NCBI GenBank assembly: GCA_964391805.1
Contig: CAYMNK010000006.1
Coordinates: forward strand, 62,001-126,000
DNA length: 64,000 nt
Reading direction: 5' to 3'
From: RUG14300 sp964391805
GTDB lineage: Bacteria > Bacillota > Clostridia > Christensenellales > CAG-1252
Part shown: in pieces, positions 17,672 through 26,363 of the stretch
How positions within the stretch are numbered: position 1 is the first letter of the stretch
Layout: the number at the start of each line of letters is the position of its first letter
The notes under the pieces: generated by a model
The model's database searches: none
The model's input: the letters and a program-made list of their open reading frames with translations, nothing else
Told to the model about the DNA's origin: nothing
Translations under genes and position numbers: made by a program

Positions 17672-18607
17672 TCATAGTTTTTCTTCCGTGTCGGTATCGG
17701 TAAAGTGCGAAGTAATGAACTCACATATTCTATTCATCGCTTTCTTTGCCTTGCGATCGGTACCGTAAAACAATGAATACTCCCCGATCTTCCCGACTTC
17801 GCTTATAAATTCGACATCCACGCCTGCATTTTGCATCGAGTCACGAAGCGTCTCGGAATCGCTAAGTAAAACCGAATAATCACCTGTACAAATTAAAGTA
17901 GGCGGTAAGGAATACATCGAACCGAATATAGGCGATACCATAGGATCGTTTCTCGACCATCCCTTTAAGTAGTCGAACACCTCACTCTTTTTTATCGAAT
18001 CGGTTAGGTCGGGTTCGTCGACTATATAGTCGCCCAAAACTTTGTCGAGATAAAACTTGTCGTAGTAACTGTCACCGCTAACAGTCATATCTATCCAAGG
18101 AGCAATTAATACCATTGCGGTAGGTCTTAGCATGCGTCTTTGTACGATTTTTTGAACCAATCCGAGCGCAAGATTACCTCCGGCACCTACACCCATAACT
18201 GCAATATTGCGAGGATGCCTGTTTTCGGTAACGTATTCCCAAACGCACGCTATCTCCTCCGCCTGTACGGGGAACCCTTGGGGCATTACCGAATAATCGG
18301 GAAGATACACGACTGCTCCCGTTTTTCTCACAAGATGAGAAGCGAACGAGCGATAGAAATCGTCGTTACCCCTTATAAACGCTCCGCCGTGAAGAAGTAT
18401 AATTGCCTTATCGGTAGCGTTTTTCTTATGTGTAAAACTTTCTATTCTAACCGAATTATAACAAAAAGAGCGATGTTCTATCTTTCTACACACCTTGTGC
18501 GATGTTGCACGATCATTAGAACGCCGTATTTTGTTGATAAGCCTTTCGGGCTTTTTTTCGTCGGCACCTGTCCCCGCGTATAAATAATCGTTTTCAGTCC
18601 TTTTCAT
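17672..18607 (-). CDS. alpha/beta hydrolase fold protein lacking the catalytic triad
   Basis: A 311-residue protein that aligns with hormone-sensitive-lipase-type esterases. The oxyanion-hole motif HGGAF is intact (73-77), as is the NxxRNIAVMG strand. The nucleophile elbow, normally GDSAGG, reads GVGAGG (139-144), so Ser is Gly. The acid position, normally EYDxLRD, reads DYSVLLSD, so Asp is Ser. No His occurs where GxxHGF is expected near 275; the region reads GEYSLFY. All three catalytic residues are therefore missing. It is more likely a binding protein or pseudoenzyme than an esterase. It is last in an operon with a DUF1294 protein and a lipoprotein. Confidence 0.8.
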   Translation of the reverse strand: MKRTENDYLYAGTGADEKKPERLINKIRRSNDRATSHKVCRKIEHRSFCYNSVRIESFTHKKNATDKAIILLHGGAFIRGNDDFYRSFASHLVRKTGAVVYLPDYSVMPQGFPVQAEEIACVWEYVTENRHPRNIAVMGVGAGGNLALGLVQKIVQRRMLRPTAMVLIAPWIDMTVSGDSYYDKFYLDKVLGDYIVDEPDLTDSIKKSEVFDYLKGWSRNDPMVSPIFGSMYSLPPTLICTGDYSVLLSDSETLRDSMQNAGVDVEFISEVGKIGEYSLFYGTDRKAKKAMNRICEFITSHFTDTDTEEKL

Positions 18608-18613
18608 AGTCTC

Positions 18614-19048
18614 CTAAGCCGTCCAAAAAATCGATCCGTCCGAACCCATTTCCATAAATGCGAAGTACATCAATACAAAAAACGCAATGTTGAATAATGC
18701 TATAATCGGCATCCCGATCTTGAATGAGTTTTTATACCATTTATGCTTAAAAGTAAGCATGCCTATAAGTTCACCTAATCCGCAACAAAAAAATGCACAG
18801 ATTATAAGTGTCTTATCCTTTATTCTACCGTTGTATTCGAATTCCTTTAGCTCTTTTTTCTTTTTAGATTCTTTTTCTTCTGCGACATTCGTACTATGCG
18901 GATGTATCAGTTCATTAGAGCGAGCAACATGTTCCCTCAGTCTTTTTTTGTCAACATACATCAAAATAAAGCCTACAATAGTGGCGATAACAAAGAAAGA
19001 TACCAAACTCTCTTGATATATGTTAGTTTCGCAAAGCAAGCCGATCAT
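18614..19048 (-). CDS. DUF1294 membrane protein
   Basis: A 144-residue membrane protein. Spans are at about 13-30, 78-98 and 112-132, with a charged Lys/Glu loop (about 45-70) between the first and second. The motif GELIGMLTFKHKWYKNSF matches the conserved core of DUF1294, whose function is unknown. The ribosome site AAGGAG precedes the ATG. It sits 9 nt after the lipoprotein gene and 6 nt before the hydrolase-like gene, so the three are one transcript. Confidence 0.8.
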   Translation of the reverse strand: MIGLLCETNIYQESLVSFFVIATIVGFILMYVDKKRLREHVARSNELIHPHSTNVAEEKESKKKKELKEFEYNGRIKDKTLIICAFFCCGLGELIGMLTFKHKWYKNSFKIGMPIIALFNIAFFVLMYFAFMEMGSDGSIFWTA

Positions 19049-19057
19049 GTGTTCTCC

Positions 19058-19861
19058 TTATTTATGATAATACGCATTGGCAAAAATTGCTAAGGTTTTA
19101 CCGTCTAACAATTTCGCTTTTTCGTATGCCGAAGCATCTCCTTTTGAGTAGGACTCCGAAAAATCATCGGGGTAAGTAATGAATCCGACTGCGTAAGATG
19201 TGGATTGAAGTTTGTTTTCAAAATACACATCGTTGCCATCCTCGTCTATACGAATCATGCGAATGATGCTGTCTTGTACGACGTAACGCATAGTAGGGTT
19301 TTCGTCTTCGCTATCCTTGTCGTTACTTACGTTAATCTTATATACAAATCCGTTTTTAAGACGGAATTTAGTGGAAGAATCTGCTTCATATTCGTAAACA
19401 CCGTCTATATCGGAAAGATTGGATTTATCAGTCACATCTTTAATCATAACAATTGAATCGTGCGAAAAAATCATCCCGTTCGCAAAATACGTTTGCTGAT
19501 TGACTGTTACCTTCTTGATATGTTCTATCGCCTCCTCGTATGCCTCGGGATCGGTCTCTATTAAATCGTCTAATCCGGAAATAGAGGTTAAAACATCGTC
19601 CGATACGTTTAATATATATCCGTTCATATTTTCAGTAGTGCTACCCATTATAACGAATTCACCTATCGTCATACGGTAACCCGAAAAGTCGTCGTTAAAC
19701 AACAAAGTGTTACCGTTAAAAACAAAATCACGAGCCTCATCGCCATAAATGTATTGACTGTATGTGACGCCCGACTGAACCTTACCTATACCGCATCCGC
19801 TAAGCGGTATCAAAAGCAATGTTATTATTAGAATAATCGATAAGTATTTGCATTTTTTCAT
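19058..19861 (-). CDS. predicted lipoprotein
   Basis: A 267-residue exported protein. Its signal peptide has KK at the start, a hydrophobic stretch (about 7-20) and the lipobox LSGC, giving a lipid-modified Cys at about 23. The mature part is acidic, mostly strands, and unrecognised; a SDIDGVYEYE stretch followed by FRLKNGFVYKI looks like a repeated beta unit. No ribosome site precedes the ATG, and a -10 box ends 8 nt upstream, so translation is probably leaderless. First gene of an operon with DUF1294 and hydrolase-like genes. Confidence 0.8.
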   Translation of the reverse strand: MKKCKYLSIILIITLLLIPLSGCGIGKVQSGVTYSQYIYGDEARDFVFNGNTLLFNDDFSGYRMTIGEFVIMGSTTENMNGYILNVSDDVLTSISGLDDLIETDPEAYEEAIEHIKKVTVNQQTYFANGMIFSHDSIVMIKDVTDKSNLSDIDGVYEYEADSSTKFRLKNGFVYKINVSNDKDSEDENPTMRYVVQDSIIRMIRIDEDGNDVYFENKLQSTSYAVGFITYPDDFSESYSKGDASAYEKAKLLDGKTLAIFANAYYHK

Positions 19862-19869
19862 CAATAACT

Positions 19870-19898
19870 ATTTTAAACTCAATTACCTTGTTTGTCAA
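19870..19898 (-). promoter_or_regulatory. promoter giving a leaderless lipoprotein mRNA
   Basis: On the minus strand, TTGACA (19893-19898), 17-nt spacer and TAAAAT (19870-19875). Only 8 nt separate the -10 box from ATG 19861. Confidence 0.75.
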
Positions 19899-20086
19899 GT
19901 ATGGTTTTAATATATAATATACATGTACGTAATATTAATGCAAACATAATATACATAAAGGGCACTTAAAACAATAATACAAACCTACATGTATGAAAAA
20001 TTACAAGTATTAATCCCAATTTGCATAAATTTTGTATGAATTAATATTAGGTTTGAGTTTTTTCAATGGAAAAATAGCATGATTTT

Positions 20087-20180
20087 GGATAAAACGCAAG
20101 ATAATTTTTAGTGAAATTACGGATAAAACGCAAGATAAATTTTGACGGATTTACGGATAAAACGCAGGATAATTGCAAAT
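20087..20180. repeat. 34-bp tandem repeat, three units
   Basis: GGATAAAACGCAAGATAA starts at 20087 and again at 20121, and a variant (CAGG for CAAG) starts at 20155. The period is exactly 34 bp. The second halves of the units diverge. Confidence 0.85.
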
Positions 20181-20316
20181 TTAGATATATATGTATTACT
20201 TTTTGGTATAAGTCAAAATTCGAGTGCAACGAGAATCAAATTGTGCGTCGTTTGCTATCTTGCGAACGGTAACAACAAATTCTTATCCCAATATCGGCTT
20301 TTATTATTTGGATTAA

Positions 20317-20386
20317 GATACTGCAAGGCAAGCCTTGCACTGCTTCGCAGTTCGACTACAGGCTACGCCTTTCGCCCAGTATGACA
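20317..20386 (+). repeat. type B triple-hairpin repeat
   Basis: Stems GCAAGGC-AA-GCCTTGC, ACTGCTTCGCAGT and AGGCTACGCCT, ending CGCCCAGTATGACA. Confidence 0.85.
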
Positions 20387-20423
20387 TGATTGGTCGCTGA
20401 CGCTTGCCTTAAAGCTGATTTTA

Positions 20424-20490
20424 GATTCCGATACCTACGGTATCGCCCTTCGGGTTCGACTACGGTTTTCAACCTTCGCTCAGAATGACA
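20424..20490 (+). repeat. type B triple-hairpin repeat
   Basis: Stems CGATACC-TAC-GGTATCG, CCCTTCGGG and GGTTTTCAACC, ending CGCTCAGAATGACA. Confidence 0.85.
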
Positions 20491-20562
20491 TTTGGCTGTG
20501 AACTGCTATTCAAGATTTTTCGCTCTATGACATTGATGAGCAAATGAGTTAATAGGTATAAA

Positions 20563-20588
20563 AAAAGCAAGTGCGAAGACCTGCTTTT
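20563..20588 (-). terminator. terminator of the HAD gene
   Basis: AAAAGCA (20563-20569) pairs with TGCTTTT (20582-20588). On the minus strand a T run follows. Confidence 0.6.
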
Positions 20589-20643
20589 GAATATACTTTA
20601 TTTGGTTGTTGTGAAGATTGTTTTGCGATATGATTCCGAACTA

Positions 20644-21264
20644 TTATGCTTTGTAGTTTACAAAATGTGATTGCAATCCTGCGTTTTCGGCACCCTGAAT
20701 ATCGTCAACAGGATCGTTACCTATGAATAGGCAACCTTCCTTATTCAAGCCAAAACGTTCTAAGGCACGCTCAAAAATATCGATTGAAGGTTTTTTAACA
20801 CCTATTTCCGACGAAATTACTATATCGTCAAAGCAGTTGATAAGTCCTAATTTTTTCAGTTCTCTTAAAGTAAAGCATTCTTGTGCATTGGATATCAAGT
20901 AAACACCTTTACCTTGTTTGCGTAAGTCTTTCAGTCTACTCTTTACATGAGGGAATAATCTTTCTCTCTTAATGCTTGCCTTTCTAAATTTCCAAGCAAG
21001 TTCGTCCTTATCCAAATCGCAAGGATATTTATTAACCAAGTATTCGAACACTTCGGATAAATCGAATTCTCCGTCTTCGCCCACGGCTTTAGCTTTTTCC
21101 ATGCACTGAGACTTATATTCGGATTTTGCCGTCGATGCGTCTATATGCAACACTTTACCTATTTTACGCCAAAACGAATCACTCTCTTCATCGGTCAAAA
21201 TATTGATTAGAGTGCCGTATAAATCAAAAATATAATTTTCATAAGTGTATAAATATTTTTTCAT
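20644..21264 (-). CDS. HAD-superfamily hydrolase
   Basis: A 206-residue HAD phosphatase. Motif I is FDLYGTL, where the second catalytic Asp of DxDGT is replaced by Tyr (DLYGT), a variant common in YjjG/L-2-haloacid-dehalogenase-like members. Motif II is the Ser/Asn in YLISNA. Motif III is the Lys in GVKKPS. Motif IV is GNDPVDDI with the Mg-binding Asp pair. A helical cap lies between motifs I and II. Substrate unknown. The in-frame GTG at 21282 lies upstream of the -10 box, so ATG 21264 is the only start this promoter allows. Confidence 0.87.
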   Translation of the reverse strand: MKKYLYTYENYIFDLYGTLINILTDEESDSFWRKIGKVLHIDASTAKSEYKSQCMEKAKAVGEDGEFDLSEVFEYLVNKYPCDLDKDELAWKFRKASIKRERLFPHVKSRLKDLRKQGKGVYLISNAQECFTLRELKKLGLINCFDDIVISSEIGVKKPSIDIFERALERFGLNKEGCLFIGNDPVDDIQGAENAGLQSHFVNYKA

Positions 21265-21273
21265 AGCAAATTG

Positions 21274-21302
21274 ATTATACACAAAAAACTAATAACTGTC
21301 AA
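21274..21302 (-). promoter_or_regulatory. consensus promoter giving a near-leaderless HAD mRNA
   Basis: Perfect TTGACA (21297-21302), 17-nt spacer and TATAAT (21274-21279). Nine nt lie between the -10 box and ATG 21264, predicting a 5' leader of only about 2-4 nt and no ribosome site. Confidence 0.85.
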
Positions 21303-21380
21303 AAAGAAAATGCACAAAATTTGTATTTTTATGCACCATAAGTAAGTTATTTTTTATAAAAGACGAATATATTTGACTAA

Positions 21381-22814
21381 TTATACAATAAACCACAGGC
21401 AACCTATGGCTACGGTCAATATGTTAGAAATTAAATTTACAGCATTATTTGTGATGTATTTATTACCTTTGATTAGCTCCGTCGGGTGTCTATGGTGAAT
21501 TCTTTTTTCTGTCAACTCACCGCATATACGGCAACGATAGAGTGCTTGAAAGAGAGAGCCGATAAATGAATCGATAATTGTTCCCAAAAATCCTATGCCC
21601 GTAATAAATGCTAAAGAAAGTATATTTTTTGTTTCAAAATATGCTATGACCCCGACTACAATACAAGACAAAAATGCAACGAGTGTACCTAAAACACTCA
21701 TACCGCCACTCACGCCCGCCGGTACTCTTTTACGCCTAAAAATGTCGTACGGCTCATGGCGCGTAAGCGAACCGATATCGCTTGCCATACTGTCAGCAAA
21801 CGCTTCGGCTAACGATATTGCCGATAATACAAAAAGCGATTGCATCGATGTGATTTTATATATAACCATCAATATCAATGTCAAAAGTCCGTTAATTGCG
21901 ACCTGTAGAAAGTTTCTACCTTTTTTATCGATATTTATCCCTCTTTTAGAAAGAATTTTACGTCTAATTTTTCCTGCAACTGCTACAAGTACAAATGGAA
22001 TAACGTAAATTAAAAATCCGACTACACCTAAGCAATACGACGAAACGATAAGCATTATATACGCCAAAAACGCACCCGGAGCCGTCAATGATTTTGTCAA
22101 CAATATAGCTAACATTATAACGAAAGATAGAAGGATGCACACCTGAAGCGGTGCCGACCACGGAGCATAGATCGCAAAAAAAGACAAAAACGCCGTCGAA
22201 AAGGTTATACCGAAATTATCCAAGCCCCATTGACAGTATAGCTCGATTATTGCAACAATGGAAGCGATCGCTATCAATGATAAATAGGATATATCTATTT
22301 TATAGCAAACCTTAAAAACAATTAGGGCAACGGATGCGAAAACAAAGCACGCTATGGTACCTGCTAAAGTTTTATTATAGACAAGTTTGCGGTTGTGTTT
22401 ACGGAATATTATTGAAAAAATCGGTGCAAATCCATCTCCGAATGACAAACACATTACAGCCAATCCAAAGGGTACATACAACAACTCGTAGCAATAGGAT
22501 GCGATAGACAAGACAAGCATTGCAAGTGCGTAATAGACCGTTCCCGGGTGGTTGTCGTTATCGCGTTCTATCCCCGAAAATATCTTATATTTACGAGATA
22601 GGGCATTGACTATAACGAATAATGAGCACATGATGATTTGGTGATAACTCAAACTCCAAAAGATATCCATAAGCACCCAAGTAAGGCCTATGAGTATATG
22701 TAATATCTTACGTGTTATTTCGACATCGACCTTAAACTTTTTATTGACGAAGCCGAAAAACAGTATTATGAAGGCTAAGTAGCCCAATGTCACCGCATAT
22801 CCTACAAAAACCAT
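21381..22814 (-). CDS. fused polyprenol kinase (VTE5/SEC59-like) and DUF92 (VTE6/TMEM19-like) membrane protein
   Basis: A 477-residue polytopic membrane protein of two halves. The N-terminal half (about 1-220) resembles CTP-dependent dolichol/phytol kinases, with RKILHILIGL near 35, LSFGDGFAPIFS near 123 and NKTLAGTIACF near 147. The C-terminal half (about 235-477) is a DUF92 domain, with EAFADSMASDIG and KRVPAGVSGGMSVLGTL. In plants VTE5 phosphorylates phytol and the DUF92 protein VTE6 phosphorylates phytyl phosphate. The fusion therefore suggests stepwise conversion of an isoprenoid alcohol to its diphosphate. It follows two ABC exporter genes, 13 nt after the second. Confidence 0.75.
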   Translation of the reverse strand: MVFVGYAVTLGYLAFIILFFGFVNKKFKVDVEITRKILHILIGLTWVLMDIFWSLSYHQIIMCSLFVIVNALSRKYKIFSGIERDNDNHPGTVYYALAMLVLSIASYCYELLYVPFGLAVMCLSFGDGFAPIFSIIFRKHNRKLVYNKTLAGTIACFVFASVALIVFKVCYKIDISYLSLIAIASIVAIIELYCQWGLDNFGITFSTAFLSFFAIYAPWSAPLQVCILLSFVIMLAILLTKSLTAPGAFLAYIMLIVSSYCLGVVGFLIYVIPFVLVAVAGKIRRKILSKRGINIDKKGRNFLQVAINGLLTLILMVIYKITSMQSLFVLSAISLAEAFADSMASDIGSLTRHEPYDIFRRKRVPAGVSGGMSVLGTLVAFLSCIVVGVIAYFETKNILSLAFITGIGFLGTIIDSFIGSLFQALYRCRICGELTEKRIHHRHPTELIKGNKYITNNAVNLISNILTVAIGCLWFIV

Positions 22815-22827
22815 TTGTACCTCTTAA

Positions 22828-24597
22828 TTATTTAGCGAAAGCTTTTTCGTGCAGTTCCTTATAGAATCCGCCGAGTTTGATAAGTTCTTCATGATTACCT
22901 TGCTCTATTATTTTACCGTCTCGCATTACCAAAATAATGTCGGCATCCTCTATGGTGGATAATCTATGAGCAACGATAAAGGAAGTTTTACCCTTAGTTA
23001 GTTCACCAAATGCACGCTGAATCTTCATTTCGGTACGAGTGTCTATGCTCGAAGTCGCTTCATCGAGTATAAGTATAGGCGGTAATCTAAGCATTACCCT
23101 CGATATACAGAGAAGTTGTCTTTGACCTTCGGACAATCCGCCGTATTCCTCGATATAAGTATCATAGCCGTTAGGAAGTCGCTTGATAAAACTATGAGCG
23201 GATGCAGCCTTTGCGGAATTTATTATTTCTTCATCGGTAGCATCGGGTTTACCGAAAGCGATATTCTCTTTGATAGTGCCGGCTTTTAACCAGGTCTCTT
23301 GCAATACCATACCGTAGCCGTTACGTAGCGAATCACGAGTAACCTCTCTAATGTCGTTACCGTCTACCGAAATACTGCCACCGTCCACGTCGTAGAAACG
23401 CATAAGTAGGTTGATTAATGTACTTTTACCGCATCCGGTAGGACCGACTATCGCTACATGCATACCCTGTTTAACGTCCAAATTAAGGTTCTTGATAAGT
23501 TCTTTGGATTTGTCATATGAAAACTCCACATCCTCAAGCTTGACGTCGCCGTTTACGCTTTCCATTTCGATTGCGTTGGGGCTTATCGGCTCAGAATCGG
23601 CATTCAATAATCCGAATACGCGCTCGGCGGATATGAACGCATTTTGCATTTCGGTAATAACTCCGCTTATTTCGTTGAATGGCTTGGTGTATTTATTGGC
23701 ATACGCGAGCAAGGATGACAAATTACCCACGGTGAAAGCCGTTGCTGTGGTTATGGCACCGATGCAGAGTAAACCGCCCGACAAAGCAACGGATAGATAA
23801 ACTATTGAGTTGACAAAACGAGTTGTCGGGTTGGTGAGCGATGAAAAGAAAATCGCTTTGGTAGAGCATTTTTCCAATCTATCGTTAATATCGTTGAATT
23901 TGCGTATATTGTTTTCTTCTTGCGAATATGCTTTGACCGTTTTTTGGTTGGTAAACGCCTCGTTGATAAATCCGGTAATTTCGCCCGAAACGGTAGCTTG
24001 TTCTTTGAATTTGGAATTTGTTTTCTTGACAATGAATTTTGCGGTCAATAAACTAAGAGGAGTCAATACGAATACCAAACCTGCAATCAATGGACTTACC
24101 GTAAACATAAATACCAATGTTACCACTATGGTAACGATACCGGAGAACAGTTGAGTCATACCGAGAAGTAGACCGTCGGCAATTTTTTCTACATCGCCTA
24201 TTACCCTCGAAACCACATCGCCGTAGGAATGAGAATCGATATAGGATAGCGATAGCGTTTGGAGTTTATCGAAGGCGTCTTTACGTATATCGCGAACAAG
24301 ATTAAAAACTACCTTGTTATTCAATAGATCGGTAAACCATTCGAAAACTGCAGATACGCCGATTATACATAGTGTTATCACTATTAACTGTGCGATGGCA
24401 CTTAGGTCGACTTCACCGATACCTACCATAAGGTCTATCATTTTACCTACCATAATAGGTACGTAAAGGGAGCCTACTGCCGAAACCGCACTTAGCATAA
24501 AAGATAGGACGATCAGTATCGAATACGGCTTCAAATACATAAATAGTTGTTTGACGGTGCCTTTGTCTATTTTGTTATTACGTACAACCTTATTCAT
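22828..24597 (-). CDS. heterodimeric ABC exporter, catalytic subunit
   Basis: A 589-residue export-type half transporter with six membrane spans in about 1-315 and a C-terminal ATPase. Walker A is VGPTGCGKST, Walker B is ILILDEATSSID with the catalytic Glu, and the H-loop is IVAHRLST. The signature is a degenerate LSEGQRQ. The partner gene upstream has the opposite pattern, so the pair has one good and one degenerate ATP site, as in known heterodimeric multidrug exporters. ATG 24597 overlaps the partner gene by 8 nt and has a GGAGGAG site; the longer frame to 24726 is antisense to nothing but lies inside the partner gene. Confidence 0.88.
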   Translation of the reverse strand: MNKVVRNNKIDKGTVKQLFMYLKPYSILIVLSFMLSAVSAVGSLYVPIMVGKMIDLMVGIGEVDLSAIAQLIVITLCIIGVSAVFEWFTDLLNNKVVFNLVRDIRKDAFDKLQTLSLSYIDSHSYGDVVSRVIGDVEKIADGLLLGMTQLFSGIVTIVVTLVFMFTVSPLIAGLVFVLTPLSLLTAKFIVKKTNSKFKEQATVSGEITGFINEAFTNQKTVKAYSQEENNIRKFNDINDRLEKCSTKAIFFSSLTNPTTRFVNSIVYLSVALSGGLLCIGAITTATAFTVGNLSSLLAYANKYTKPFNEISGVITEMQNAFISAERVFGLLNADSEPISPNAIEMESVNGDVKLEDVEFSYDKSKELIKNLNLDVKQGMHVAIVGPTGCGKSTLINLLMRFYDVDGGSISVDGNDIREVTRDSLRNGYGMVLQETWLKAGTIKENIAFGKPDATDEEIINSAKAASAHSFIKRLPNGYDTYIEEYGGLSEGQRQLLCISRVMLRLPPILILDEATSSIDTRTEMKIQRAFGELTKGKTSFIVAHRLSTIEDADIILVMRDGKIIEQGNHEELIKLGGFYKELHEKAFAK

Positions 24598-26323
24598 TTG
24601 CTTCTCCTCCTTTACGGAATTGAGAATAGTATATTTCGGTGTACACGTCGCACTTACCGAGCAACTCGTCATGTGTACCCATTCCGACGAGATTGCCGTC
24701 ATCGAGTACCAAAATCTTATCCGCATTCATTACCGACGATGCACGCTGTGAAATAATGAATGTCGTCGGTTTGTTTTCCATTTTCCTTATTGATTTACGA
24801 AGTTCCGCATCGGTAGCATAATCGAGAGCAGATGAGCTGTCGTCAAGAATAAGTATTTCGGGGTTACCTATAATACCTCTTGCAACCGACAATCTTTGCC
24901 TTTGCCCGCCCGAGAAGTTTCTACCGTCTTGAGCAACCGGTGCATCTAAACCACCGTCTTTGTTTTGAACGACTTCTTTGCATTGCGCTATCTCTAACGC
25001 TTTCCAAAGTCCTTCATCGTCGCATTCACCTCCCCAAAGAAGGTTTTCTCTAATCGTTCCCGAGAAAAGAACAGCCTTTTGCGGTACTATGTGAGCACGC
25101 TTTCTAAGGTCTTCGGGATCAATGCTTGTGACGTTTATACCGTTAACCAGAACTTCGCCTTCGGTTGCCAAATAAAACCTCGGTATTAGATTAGCCAAAC
25201 TGCTCTTACCCGATCCCGTACCGCCGATGATACCGATAGTCTCGCCTTTTTTTGCACTAAACGATATACCACTAAGTGAGGGTGCCGAGTTAGATTGATA
25301 GGTTAAACTTACGTTTCTAAATTCTACCGCAACATCGGTGTTAGATGTATTGTCGTTTTCTTCGACGACTTCGCCTGTAGGCATATCGAGTACGGCTTGA
25401 ATTCTCTTACCGCAAGCGATTGCCTTAGTCATATTGAGAATAAGTCTTGCAAGTTTAACCAATTCAATCAATATTTGCGACATGTAGTTAAATAATGCAA
25501 CGACTTCGCCTTGAGTTAAACCTCCTACGTTGACTTCGACTGCACCGAATTTCATTATCAAAACAATGGCAATGTTTACGATAGCAAAAGTCAAAGGATT
25601 AAGCAAAGACGCAAGTCTGCCTGTTTTTATTTGTTCATAGGTCAATGACTCATTTTTAGAGTCGAATTCATCTCTTTCGCGACCTTCACGGTTGAAAGCA
25701 CGTACCACTCTTGCACCCATTAGGTTGTTTCTGACACCTGTAAGCACGCCATCGAGTTTTCCCTGTATCTTCTTATACAATGGCACGTTTATAGCCATTA
25801 TTCCACCTATAATAACGGCTAAAAGCAATATCGCGATGGCAAAAATCGATGATATTTCGATATCTATCGCCATAGCGAAGCCGAGTGCACCCAATACGAT
25901 AAACGGAGAACGCAAAACAAGACGTAACAGCATATTTACGCCTGTCTGTATTTGATTGACGTCCGAAGTTATTCTCGTAATAAGGGTAGGTGCGCCGAGT
26001 TTATCGAGTGTTGAATATGAAAACCCCTGTATATGTGTAAAGAGAGCTTGCCTCGTTTTTTTACCGAATCCGACCGCTGCCCTTGCCGCATAGTATTGAG
26101 CAACCACCGCAAACAGTAATCCCAATGCTCCGAAGCCCAACAAAACACCGCAAGCACCCCAAATGCCCGATGATGAACCCGATGGAATAATATCGTCCAC
26201 TATCTTAGCGACAACAAGAGGAACCAGAAGTTCCATTCCCGATTCCAAAAATTTAAATATGGGAGATATGATACATTCCTTAGTATAATCTCCTAAATAA
26301 CGAATTATATTGTTCTTTTTCAC
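24590..26323 (-). CDS. heterodimeric ABC exporter, degenerate-site subunit
   Basis: A 577-residue export-type half transporter with six spans in about 15-310. Its ATPase has Walker A IGGTGSGKSS and a canonical signature FSGGQRQR. Walker B reads ILILDDSSSALD, so the catalytic Glu is Asp, and the H-loop reads ISQRAS, so His is Gln. These changes fit the non-catalytic half of a heterodimer with the 22828 gene. The start is GTG 26323, 7 nt after AGGCGG; a TTG at 26326 is possible. Substrate unknown; multidrug or lipid export is likely. Confidence 0.87.
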   Translation of the reverse strand: MKKNNIIRYLGDYTKECIISPIFKFLESGMELLVPLVVAKIVDDIIPSGSSSGIWGACGVLLGFGALGLLFAVVAQYYAARAAVGFGKKTRQALFTHIQGFSYSTLDKLGAPTLITRITSDVNQIQTGVNMLLRLVLRSPFIVLGALGFAMAIDIEISSIFAIAILLLAVIIGGIMAINVPLYKKIQGKLDGVLTGVRNNLMGARVVRAFNREGRERDEFDSKNESLTYEQIKTGRLASLLNPLTFAIVNIAIVLIMKFGAVEVNVGGLTQGEVVALFNYMSQILIELVKLARLILNMTKAIACGKRIQAVLDMPTGEVVEENDNTSNTDVAVEFRNVSLTYQSNSAPSLSGISFSAKKGETIGIIGGTGSGKSSLANLIPRFYLATEGEVLVNGINVTSIDPEDLRKRAHIVPQKAVLFSGTIRENLLWGGECDDEGLWKALEIAQCKEVVQNKDGGLDAPVAQDGRNFSGGQRQRLSVARGIIGNPEILILDDSSSALDYATDAELRKSIRKMENKPTTFIISQRASSVMNADKILVLDDGNLVGMGTHDELLGKCDVYTEIYYSQFRKGGEANE

Positions 26324-26363
26324 CAATAAACCGCCTATTTTATATCGATTTTATATTATTTAC

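Larger units (their letters stand above)
19899..20562. other. repeat-filled gap, no gene
   Basis: Contains an AT-rich stretch with several near-palindromes (TACATGTA; ATATTAAT), a 3 x 34-bp tandem repeat, a partial inverted type A piece (about 20214-20270) and two type B copies. No coding frame is credible. Confidence 0.7.
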
